Shown one piece after another: positions 1 to 6,434 of a DNA stretch of 7,688 nucleotides (within the stretch, counting starts at the first letter, position 1; every line of letters starts with the position of its first letter). Under the pieces are notes generated by a model, which was not told the DNA's origin, ran no database searches, and saw only the letters and a program-made list of their open reading frames with translations. The DNA comes from Frankiaceae bacterium (GTDB taxonomy: Bacteria > Actinomycetota > Actinomycetes > Mycobacteriales > SCTD01), in contig CANKBT010000143.1 in the NCBI GenBank assembly GCA_947479995.1, positions 1 through 7,688 on the forward strand, read 5' to 3'. The position numbers were made by a program, and so were the translations under genes.

Positions 1-1103
1 CGGTGTCGACCGCCGCCGTGGAGGGCGCCCGCGCCGCCCTCGCGCGCACCACCGGGCAGCTCGAGGTGCTGCGCGACGCCGGCGTCGTCGACGCCGGCGG
101 CCGCGGGCTCGTCGTGCTGCTCGAGGCGCTCGACGGCGTGGTCGCCGGCCGGGCCGCGGCGCCGCGCACCGCCGCTCCCGCCCCGGCGCCCCGCCCTGCC
201 CTGCCGCTCCGCGGCCCCGCGTACGAGGTGCAGTTCCTGCTGCACGGCGCCGACGACGCGGCGGCCACCGCGCTGCGGGCCCGCCTCGAGGAGCTGGGCG
301 ACGCCGTGCTGGTCGTCGGCGGCGAGGGCCTGCACAACGTGCACGCGCACGTCGACGACGTCGGCGCCGCGCTCGAGGCGGGCGTGCGCGCGGGCCGGCC
401 CTCCGGCATCGAGGTCACGCGCTTCGCCGACCAGGTGGCCGCCTGCGGCACCGCGGCACCCGCCCGCGCGCTCGTCGCCGCGGCCGCCGGGCACGGCCTG
501 TCGGCGCTCCTGCACGACGCGGGCGCCCTCGTCGTGCCGTCGGGCGCCGACGCCGACGAGGTGCTCGCCGCCGTGCAGCGCACCGGCGCCGCCGAGGTCG
601 TGCTGCTGCCGGACGGGCCGGCGTCCGCGCGCGCGGCCGAGGGCGCGGCGCAGCGGGCCGCCGCGCTGGGGCTCGCCGTGCGCGTCGTGCCGGCGCACTC
701 GCCGGTGCAGGCGCTCGCCGCGCTCGCCGTGGCCGCCCCGGAGCAGCCGCTCGACGACGACCTCGCCGGCATGGCGGCCGCGGCGCGGGCGGTCCGCACG
801 GCCGAGGTCGGCCTCGCCGTCGCGGCGGCCGACACCTCGGCCGGTCCGTGCGTGCCGGGCGACGCGCTCGCCCTCGTCGACGGCGCGGTGGTGCTCGTCG
901 GCGCCGACGCGGCGTGGACGGCGCGCCGGCTCGTCGACCGGCTCGCCGAGGGCGCGGAGCTGCTGACGGTGGTGCACGGGCACGCCGGCGCCGGGCTGGC
1001 CGCGCTGCTGCAGGACGAGGCCCCCGCGCGCTGGCCCGCGCTCCAGGTGCAGGTCGTCGACGGCGGGCAGGTGCGCCCGCTGCTGCTGCTCGGGGCCGAG
1101 TAG
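1..1103 (+). CDS. DAK2/FakA-type kinase-like protein, 5'-truncated by window edge
   Basis: The reading frame is open from the window edge to TAG at 1101-1103, giving 366 visible residues of a protein that starts upstream. The first ~45 residues carry the end of a DhaL/DAK2 fold, including the motif AGVVDAGGRGL (about residues 26-36), typical of FakA/YloV proteins. The middle (about 73-145) matches the family's central domain, with the pattern GEGLHNVHAHVDD. The rest is an alanine-rich C-terminal domain of DegV/FakB-binding type ending in VVDGGQVRPLLLL. In Firmicutes FakA phosphorylates fatty acids bound to FakB; the actinobacterial homologues are little characterised, so the substrate here is inferred. 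FakA is usually ~550 residues, so roughly the N-terminal third, including most of the nucleotide-binding DhaL domain, lies outside the window. It overlaps recG by one base, indicating co-transcription and probably translational coupling. Confidence 0.88.
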   Translation, partial: VSTAAVEGARAALARTTGQLEVLRDAGVVDAGGRGLVVLLEALDGVVAGRAAAPRTAAPAPAPRPALPLRGPAYEVQFLLHGADDAAATALRARLEELGDAVLVVGGEGLHNVHAHVDDVGAALEAGVRAGRPSGIEVTRFADQVAACGTAAPARALVAAAAGHGLSALLHDAGALVVPSGADADEVLAAVQRTGAAEVVLLPDGPASARAAEGAAQRAAALGLAVRVVPAHSPVQALAALAVAAPEQPLDDDLAGMAAAARAVRTAEVGLAVAAADTSAGPCVPGDALALVDGAVVLVGADAAWTARRLVDRLAEGAELLTVVHGHAGAGLAALLQDEAPARWPALQVQVVDGGQVRPLLLLGAE

Positions 1104-3259
1104 TGGTCGCCCTCACCGACCCGCTCGTCACCGCGCTCGGCGACCGGTCGGCCGCGGCGCTCGACAAGGCCCTCGGCCTGCGCACCGTCGGCGACCTGCT
1201 GCACCACTACCCGCACCGCTACGCCGAGCGCGGCCGCCTCACCCCCCTCGACAGCCTCGAGGTCGGCGACTTCGTCACCATCGTCGGCCGCGTCGAGCGC
1301 TCGTCGACGCGCACCAGCCGCAACGGCAAGAAGCTCGCCGAGGTGGTCGTCACCGACGGCCGCGGCGAGCTGACGCTGACCTTCTTCGGCTACAGCGCGC
1401 CGCACCACGCCGGCAAGCTGCGGGCGGGCACCTCCGGGCTGTTCTCCGGCAAGCTCACCCGCTTCGGCAACGGCCCCTCCCGGGTGTGGCAGCTCACCCA
1501 CCCCGACTACGAGGTCGGCGAGGGCTTCGACGTCTCGGGCTTCACCGGCGAGCTGCTGCCCGTCTACCCGGCGGCGGCCGCGTTCTCGTCCTGGAACATC
1601 GCCAAGGCCGTCCGCCTCGTGCTCGACGTCGTCGACGCGGGCGACGACCCGCTGCCGCCGGCGATCCTGGCCGCCCACGACCTGCTGCCCCTCGGCGAGG
1701 CGCTGCGGCTCGTGCACCGGCCGCCGAGCAAGGAGCACCTCGAGCAGGCCCGCGCACGGCTGAAGTGGGACGAGGCGCTCGTGCTGCAGACGGTGCTCAT
1801 GCAGCGCCGGCACGCCGCCCAGCGGCAGGCGGGCGTGCCGCGGCACGGCCGCGACGGCGGGCTGCTCGACGCCTTCGACGCCGCCAGCCCGTTCTCGCTC
1901 ACCGCCGGCCAGCAGGAGGTGGGGGAGGCCCTGACCCGCGAGCTGGCGTCGCCGCGGCCGATGCACCGGCTGCTGCAGGGCGAGGTCGGCAGCGGCAAGA
2001 CGCTGGTCGCCCTGCGCGCGATGCTGCGGGTCGTCGACTCCGGCGGCCAGGCGGCGCTGCTCGCGCCCACCGAGGTGCTAGCGCAGCAGCACGCCCGCTC
2101 GCTGCGCGCCCTGCTCGGCCCGCTCGCGCAGGCCGGCGAGCTCGGCGGCGCCGAGCAGGCGACCCGGGTCGCGCTGCTGACCGGCTCGCTGCCCGCGGCC
2201 GCGCGCCGCCGGGCGCTGATCGAGGCGGCCTCCGGCGAGGCGGGGCTCGTGGTCGGCACCCACGCCCTGCTGTCCGAGGGCGTGCAGTTCGCCGACCTCG
2301 GGCTCGTCGTCGTCGACGAGCAGCACCGCTTCGGCGTCGAGCAGCGCGAGGCGCTGCGCGCCAAGGGCACGGCGCCGCACGTCCTCGTCATGACGGCCAC
2401 GCCGATCCCGCGCACCGTCGCCATGACGGTCTACGGCGACCTCGAGGTCCTCACCCTGCGCGAGCTGCCCGCGGGCCGGTCGCCCATCGCCTCGCACGTC
2501 GTGCCGCTCGCCGAGCACCCGCAGTGGGTCGAGCGCGCGTGGCAGCGCGTGCGCGAGGCCGTCGGCGAGGGCCGGCGCGCCTTCGTGGTCTGCCCGCGCG
2601 TCGGCGACGCCGACGACCCCGGCCAGCCCGACGCCGACGGCCGGCGGCCGCCCGTCGCGGTGGAGGAGCTCGCGCCGCTGCTGCAGGACGGCCCGCTGGC
2701 CGGGCTGCGCGTCGGGGTGCTGCACGGCCGCATGCCGACCGGCGCCAAGGACGACGCGATGCAGCGCTTCGCCGCCGGCGACCTCGAGGTGCTGGTCGCG
2801 ACGACCGTCATCGAGGTCGGCGTCGACGTGCCCGAGGCGACGGTCATGGTCGTCATGGACGCCGAGCGCTTCGGCGTCTCGCAGCTGCACCAGCTGCGCG
2901 GCCGCGTCGGCCGCGGGCGCCACGCGGGCCTGTGCCTGCTCGTCACCGAGGCGCCCGAGGGCAGCCCCGGCCGCCAGCGGCTCGAGGCGGTCGCCGCCAC
3001 GACCGACGGCTTCGCCCTGTCGCGCGTCGACCTCGAGACGCGCCGCGAGGGCGACGTCCTCGGCACCCTGCAGTCCGGCGGCCGCACCTCGCTGCGGATG
3101 CTCCAGCTGCTGCGCGACGAGGACGTCATCCGCGCCGCCCGCGAGGCCGCCGAGGCGCTCGTCGAGGACGACCCCGACCTGGAGGCCCACCCGGCGCTCG
3201 CCGCGGCCGTCGACGCCGTGCTGCACCCGGTCGACACGGCGTACCTCGAGAAGACGTGA
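1103..3259 (+). CDS. recG: ATP-dependent DNA helicase RecG
   Basis: This 718-residue protein is close to the usual RecG length (about 690-740). RecG is a monomeric dsDNA translocase that remodels stalled replication forks and branch-migrates Holliday junctions in the cytoplasm. The N-terminal wedge/OB domain is visible around residues 30-150 (LEVGDFVTIVGRVE). The helicase core has Walker A GEVGSGKT (293-300), motif II DEQH (405-408), motif III TATPIPRT (431-438) and motif VI QLRGRVGRGRH (from 597), followed by the RecG C-terminal region RREGDVLGTLQSG. I chose GTG at 1103 because it overlaps the upstream TAG (TAGTG) and the protein then begins directly with the RecG N-terminus. A frame extending upstream to 848 gives only Arg/Ala-rich shadow sequence. 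No catalytic residue is missing. The usual neighbour rsmD does not follow. Confidence 0.97.
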   Translation: MVALTDPLVTALGDRSAAALDKALGLRTVGDLLHHYPHRYAERGRLTPLDSLEVGDFVTIVGRVERSSTRTSRNGKKLAEVVVTDGRGELTLTFFGYSAPHHAGKLRAGTSGLFSGKLTRFGNGPSRVWQLTHPDYEVGEGFDVSGFTGELLPVYPAAAAFSSWNIAKAVRLVLDVVDAGDDPLPPAILAAHDLLPLGEALRLVHRPPSKEHLEQARARLKWDEALVLQTVLMQRRHAAQRQAGVPRHGRDGGLLDAFDAASPFSLTAGQQEVGEALTRELASPRPMHRLLQGEVGSGKTLVALRAMLRVVDSGGQAALLAPTEVLAQQHARSLRALLGPLAQAGELGGAEQATRVALLTGSLPAAARRRALIEAASGEAGLVVGTHALLSEGVQFADLGLVVVDEQHRFGVEQREALRAKGTAPHVLVMTATPIPRTVAMTVYGDLEVLTLRELPAGRSPIASHVVPLAEHPQWVERAWQRVREAVGEGRRAFVVCPRVGDADDPGQPDADGRRPPVAVEELAPLLQDGPLAGLRVGVLHGRMPTGAKDDAMQRFAAGDLEVLVATTVIEVGVDVPEATVMVVMDAERFGVSQLHQLRGRVGRGRHAGLCLLVTEAPEGSPGRQRLEAVAATTDGFALSRVDLETRREGDVLGTLQSGGRTSLRMLQLLRDEDVIRAAREAAEALVEDDPDLEAHPALAAAVDAVLHPVDTAYLEKT

Positions 3260-3269
3260 GCGAACCGCG

Positions 3270-3301
3270 CTGACCTGCGAGAAGTGCCTCTGATCTGCGA
3301 G
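3270..3301. repeat. Spaced direct repeat CTGAYCTGCGAG, 20-bp period
   Basis: CTGACCTGCGAG at 3270-3281 recurs as CTGATCTGCGAG at 3290-3301, with one mismatch and a spacing of exactly 20 bp. It begins 11 bp after the recG stop codon. It forms no clear hairpin, so a terminator role is not supported. It could be a protein-binding repeat pair or the edge of a dispersed element. Confidence 0.5.
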
Positions 3302-3358
3302 GACGTCAGTTGGCTAGCGTTGGTGAGTGTGGGCTGAAAGCGGGTTCTTGCGGACGTT

Positions 3359-3402
3359 CTGCGGACTGGCTGCGGACTGGCTGCGGACTGGCTGCGGACT
3401 GG
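3359..3402. repeat. Four perfect tandem copies of an 11-bp unit (CTGCGGACTGG)
   Basis: Copies lie at 3359-3369, 3370-3380, 3381-3391 and 3392-3402 with no mismatches. A diverged partial copy (TTGCGGACGTT) lies just upstream at 3348-3358. The array ends 51 bp before the likely lipoprotein start at 3454, so it sits in its 5' leader or promoter region. The unit is about one DNA helical turn and is not a multiple of three. Copy changes by slippage would move upstream elements relative to the gene, or shift frame if translation started upstream. Confidence 0.95.
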
Positions 3403-3453
3403 CGCGCCGTGGCTGAGCCCCGAAGAACGGCGCAACATGGCAGCGTGCAGGTC

Positions 3454-3948
3454 ATGAAGCGCGTCGCCCTGGTTCTCCTGGTGGCCCTGACCGCTTGCGG
3501 AGGCGGCGGCGAGACGAGCAGCATCGACTCGGCGCCGACCCCTTCGGCGAGCGCCAGCAGCGACGAGGCGACCGTGCGCCAGTACGCCAGCCTCATCGCG
3601 GAGCAGGAGACCGACCTGCAGCAGCAGATCGAACAGGCGCGGGATTGCGGGATCGCGTTCACCGACACCTGCCGCATCACCGCGCTGTCGCTGCGCTACA
3701 ACGCCGAGACGCTGAACATCAGCCTGGACGGCGCCACCAAGCCCGGCGTGCCCGCCTACATCGGCCCCGTGCCCGCAGAGCTCGACAGCCTCGTCGCCGA
3801 CACTAAGCGCGCCGCCCTGGCGATCGTCGACCAGTACGAGGCCGAGGTCAGCACGTGCGGCACGGACTGCATCGGCGCGCACACCCGCTACGGCATCACC
3901 GCCGGGCGCCTTGCCGACGAGCTGCGCGGCTGGTCGCCCTACTTGTAG
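3454..3948 (+). CDS. Small secreted lipoprotein with four conserved-looking cysteines, function unknown
   Basis: The 164-residue product starts MKR, followed by a hydrophobic stretch and a clear lipobox L12-T13-A14-C15. It should be exported by Sec, lipidated on Cys15 and anchored to the outer face of the membrane. A Gly/Ser/Pro/Ala-rich linker (16-37) leads to a mainly helical domain (38-164). That domain has two close cysteine pairs, C65/C73 and C135/C139, suited to disulfides outside the cytoplasm. The start was chosen because the signal peptide begins at ATG 3454. A GTG at 3445 is possible, and the frame is open back to 3310, but that would place the signal peptide inside the protein and translate the 11-bp repeats. 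Ribosome-site complementarity is weak. I do not recognise a named family. A strong hairpin follows the stop, so it is probably transcribed alone. Confidence 0.8.
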   Translation: MKRVALVLLVALTACGGGGETSSIDSAPTPSASASSDEATVRQYASLIAEQETDLQQQIEQARDCGIAFTDTCRITALSLRYNAETLNISLDGATKPGVPAYIGPVPAELDSLVADTKRAALAIVDQYEAEVSTCGTDCIGAHTRYGITAGRLADELRGWSPYL

Positions 3949-3956
3949 CAGCGGAA

Positions 3957-4003
3957 GGCGCCCCGCGCCTGCACCTGACCCAGGGCTGCAGGCGCGGGGC
4001 GCC
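3957..4003 (+). terminator. Perfect 17-bp inverted repeat, probable (bidirectional) terminator
   Basis: The arm at 3957-3973 (GGCGCCCCGCGCCTGCA) is exactly complementary to 3987-4003, with a 13-nt loop. It begins 8 bases after the lipoprotein stop and lies between two convergent genes (stops at 3948 and 4087). There is no T-tract, which is usual for actinobacterial terminators. The perfect symmetry means it could stop transcription from both sides. Confidence 0.85.
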
Positions 4004-4086
4004 CCGTGATGCTCCGGGTCACGTGAGCACCGTGCCAGCGTGCCCGACTTGTCGCCATCGTGCCAGAGGAGGCCGTTCGACGACGG

Positions 4087-4833
4087 CTAACCCTCGAGAA
4101 GGGCAACAGCCTGCTTGGCTACATCCGGTGGCGTGGCGAACTGCCGACTCAGGACGAGCGAGGCGCCGGCGTCGAGGAGCGTGGCCCCGGTCTCGGAACT
4201 CTTGCTCGGGCCGTACACGACGATTGCCGTGTGCGGCGCGCAGTCCGCCGCGCGCTGCAGGACGTCGAAGGCGTTCCGTAGTGGCAGCTGCGGCTCGCAG
4301 ATGAGCAGGTCGGGCTGCTCGGCGACGAGGGCGGCGCAGGCGTGGGCGCCGTCGTCGGTGAAGAAGGGCACGCGCACGCGCAGGTCGCGTAGCGACTGAA
4401 CTAGGCGTTGGCGCATCCAGTCCTGTCGGTGCGCGACGACCGCGCGCAGCGGCGACGTGTTGGAGATGACGTGGATTGCGACTTGCTGCTGCTCGAGCAG
4501 GACGGCGTCTAGTGCCGCGAACTCCTCGGCCAGCGCCTCGTTGCGGCGAGCGGCATCCATGCGCGCTTCGCGTGGCATGGCAACCAGCTGCTCGGCGGTG
4601 AAGGGGGACCCCACGGACGCGCGCCAGGCAGTCACGCCCGCGACCTGAGCGGCAAGCACAGAGAGTTCATCCTTGAGCGGGCGGCGGGGTGCTCCCGGCA
4701 CGGCAGACCATCCTGCGTTGTTCGGACACGTCGAAGAGCCCGCGACTCCGGCCGGCTGCTCAGCCGGGGCGCGTGCGTCGATGACCGTAGGCCGCTTGGC
4801 CCATCGGCCGCCAGCCAGGTGGACGAGGATCAC
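4087..4833 (-). CDS. Protein with C-terminal degenerate (pseudo-)receiver domain
   Basis: This 248-residue product starts at GTG 4833, the only in-frame start before an upstream stop; internal starts, such as the GTG of Val45, are possible. Residues 1-50 are low-complexity and may not be translated. Residues 52-125 look helical with no named domain. Residues 129-248 follow the response-regulator receiver pattern (RAVVAHRQDWMRQRLVQSL, then QPDLLICEPQLP, then GASLVLSRQ). Aligned by eye with ordinary receivers, the acidic DD pair is H135-R136, the phosphoacceptor Asp is E180, the Thr/Ser is about G208, and the Lys is R230. It should therefore not be phosphorylated normally; Glu at the acceptor position could mimic phosphorylation. 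The receiver is C-terminal with no output domain after it. The gene is divergent from an anti-sigma-type ATPase and diguanylate cyclase pair, suggesting a shared signalling role. Confidence 0.78.
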   Translation of the reverse strand: MILVHLAGGRWAKRPTVIDARAPAEQPAGVAGSSTCPNNAGWSAVPGAPRRPLKDELSVLAAQVAGVTAWRASVGSPFTAEQLVAMPREARMDAARRNEALAEEFAALDAVLLEQQQVAIHVISNTSPLRAVVAHRQDWMRQRLVQSLRDLRVRVPFFTDDGAHACAALVAEQPDLLICEPQLPLRNAFDVLQRAADCAPHTAIVVYGPSKSSETGATLLDAGASLVLSRQFATPPDVAKQAVALLEG

Positions 4834-4916
4834 CCATCCGAGTCACCACTCATGCCTGTCTCAGTCGATCGACGCGTGAAAACGTGACGCGGCGCGTAAG
4901 TGGGCATGCAAACGCC
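4834..4916. promoter_or_regulatory. Short divergent promoter region with 10-bp palindrome
   Basis: This 50-83 bp gap separates the divergent starts of the pseudo-receiver gene (4833) and the ATPase gene (4884 or 4917), so promoters for both must lie here or overlap coding sequence. It contains the perfect palindrome GTCGATCGAC (4864-4873), which overlaps ACGCGT (4872-4877). The hexamer GACGCG also occurs twice in direct orientation (4871-4876, 4886-4891). I cannot assign -35/-10 boxes with confidence. Confidence 0.45.
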
Positions 4917-5357
4917 ATGCTGGTCATCGCTCTCGACTACGACGCCGCCACGCTGCGTAGCGCCCGTAGCGTCGTGCAAGCGCATATGAACGATGCGCCC
5001 GGCGATGCTGCTGCCACCGCGGTCCTGCTGACAAGCGAACTCGTTACGAACGCGTTCTTGCACGCGGTAAGCGGACCACGTCGGCTTGAGGTCAAGCGGG
5101 ACCTTCGGTCGTTGCACGTCGGAGTCAGTGATGGTGATGCCTGCGAGCTGCCGTTGCGAGGGCAGCCTGCTTCGCCGTTGGCAAGCTACGGGCGAGGGCT
5201 CATGCTGGTCGACGGCCTGGCCGATACCTGGGGCGTCAGCGGCCGCACCCTCGGGGGCAAGACGGTCTGGTTTCATCTGCGCTGGTGGCACTGCCTAGTC
5301 CGAAGTGACCATGCTGAGCTCTGTCGGGTCGACCGATGCCATGCTCATGGGCCCTGA
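4884..5357 (+). CDS. RsbW/SpoIIAB-like ATP-binding protein (HATPase_c_2), anti-sigma-type kinase
   Basis: The 157-residue product has the GHKL ATPase signature. The N-box is SELVTNAFLHA (51-61, with E52 and N56), the G1 box is VSDGD (81-85), and the G2 box is YGRGLMLVDGLAD (102-114) followed by GGKTVWFHL (124-132). There is no dimerisation or sensor domain. This is the single-domain architecture of RsbW/SpoIIAB serine kinases, which bind sigma factors and phosphorylate STAS antagonists in the cytoplasm. Neither a STAS protein nor a sigma factor is encoded nearby, so its partner is unknown. GTG 4884 gives the longest form. ATG 4917 would remove 11 residues and start at the first predicted strand; neither has a good ribosome site. 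The 3' end overlaps the downstream cyclase gene, implying an operon. The last ~25 residues, past the fold, are a Cys/His-rich tail read from the overlap. Confidence 0.87.
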   Translation: MTRRVSGHANAMLVIALDYDAATLRSARSVVQAHMNDAPGDAAATAVLLTSELVTNAFLHAVSGPRRLEVKRDLRSLHVGVSDGDACELPLRGQPASPLASYGRGLMLVDGLADTWGVSGRTLGGKTVWFHLRWWHCLVRSDHAELCRVDRCHAHGP

Positions 5358-6375
5358 CCTGCTCTCCCCGCTTCGTCGCTCCCTCGGCCTGCAACTCATC
5401 GTCGGCAGCGTCACAGCCATGTCCCTGTCCTTCGTCGTCCTGGCGCCCTCTCGCGACGACGTCTGGCGGTTGCTGGCTGTGGCCGTGTCGGTCGTGCTGC
5501 TCAGCGCCGCCCTGCGACGCGTCCTGCGTCGGCGGGAGCGAGCCAGCGACCTCGCCACCATCGCGACGCTCCTGCTTGGCCTAGGGGCTACGGGTCTGGT
5601 CACAGACGGGCACCGCACCGCCTTCTCGGCCATCTACGTGCTGCTGTTCGTCTTCATCGGCTGCCGTCTTCCGTCGGGCTCGGCGGTCCTGCTCGCCGCA
5701 CCCGCCGTGGGCTGCTGGCTCGTCACCAACGCCCCGGTCGACACCTTGGTCCTGTCGCGCTTGCCAGGAGCGGTCGCCGTCTGGATCGTCGTGGGTGAGG
5801 CGCTGAGCGCTCGGACTGCCCGCACCACACAGGAGCGCGACACCCTCCGGACCATGGCGCATGTCGACGCCCTGACCGGCCTGCTCAACCGTCACGTGCT
5901 GAGCCAGCACCTTGAGCAGGTGAAGCAGGGCGACGCCCTGGTCATGCTGGACCTCGACCACTTCAAGGCCGTCAACGACACCTACGGCCACTCCACCGGC
6001 GACGCCGTGCTGGCCGACCTCGGTCGTGTTGTGCTGTCCGTGATGCGCAGCCGGGACCGCGCGCTCCGCTACGGCGGCGAGGAAGTGCTGCTCCTGCTGC
6101 CTGGCGCCGGCACCGCCGGCACCGACCGCGCCCTTGCCCGCCTGCGCACCGGATGGTCCGCCTCACACCCGGAGATCACATTCTCGGCCGGCGTCTACGT
6201 CAGTCGAGGTGGTGACCCGGCTGAGGAACTCGAGCTCGCCGATCAAGCTCTGTACGCCGCGAAAACCTCCGGGCGCAACAGGACGATGCACTACATCGCG
6301 CCGGTCGCTCCATCACCGCGCGCGCCGATGACCGTGCCGCTCGAAGAGCGGACCTCGAGCGGCACCTTCCGATAG
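5305..6375 (+). CDS. Membrane-bound diguanylate cyclase (GGDEF domain)
   Basis: The 356-residue protein has about six hydrophobic segments (near 28-47, 53-70, 83-99, 106-121, 124-141 and 152-169), a short linker, then a GGDEF domain (about 182-330). Features of an active enzyme are present: DALTGLLNR (188-196), the metal-binding LDLDHFKAVND (215-225, D216/D218) and the catalytic YGGEEV (256-261). The last signature residue is Val instead of Phe, which is tolerated away from the catalytic GGEE. The product inhibition site RSRD (248-251) lies five residues before GGEE, as in cyclases controlled by c-di-GMP feedback. It should make c-di-GMP from two GTP at the inner membrane face; the sensor domain resembles no family I can name. 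Starts at 5305, 5311, 5341 or 5347 are possible, and all overlap the upstream ATPase gene (by 11-53 bases), indicating translational coupling. A proline-rich tail follows the domain. Confidence 0.92.
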   Translation: MTMLSSVGSTDAMLMGPDLLSPLRRSLGLQLIVGSVTAMSLSFVVLAPSRDDVWRLLAVAVSVVLLSAALRRVLRRRERASDLATIATLLLGLGATGLVTDGHRTAFSAIYVLLFVFIGCRLPSGSAVLLAAPAVGCWLVTNAPVDTLVLSRLPGAVAVWIVVGEALSARTARTTQERDTLRTMAHVDALTGLLNRHVLSQHLEQVKQGDALVMLDLDHFKAVNDTYGHSTGDAVLADLGRVVLSVMRSRDRALRYGGEEVLLLLPGAGTAGTDRALARLRTGWSASHPEITFSAGVYVSRGGDPAEELELADQALYAAKTSGRNRTMHYIAPVAPSPRAPMTVPLEERTSSGTFR

Positions 6376-6434
6376 ACCGGTGTACCGAGGTCTCGCGCCT
6401 GGCGCAGGAAGACGCAACCACCAGATCGCGGCCG

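Noticed and set aside
848..1102. Upstream extension of the recG frame
   Set aside because: It lies inside the DAK2/FakA-type gene in another frame and gives only Arg/Ala/Gly-rich sequence; RecG similarity begins at the GTG at 1103.
1486..3273. Long rightward frame within recG
   Set aside because: Arg/Ala/Pro-rich composition in an alternative frame of an intact recG with all helicase motifs.
3270..3402. CRISPR array
   Set aside because: The repeats are 11-12 bp, and the main set has no spacers; no cas gene is present.
3310..3453. N-terminal extension of the lipoprotein through the 11-bp repeats
   Set aside because: It would bury the signal peptide and lipobox about 48 residues inside the protein; the ATG at 3454 starts it correctly.
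2431..3882. Long leftward open frame of 483 codons
   Set aside because: It lies antisense to recG and the lipoprotein gene, and its Ser/Arg/Thr-rich product is the usual shadow of GC-rich genes.
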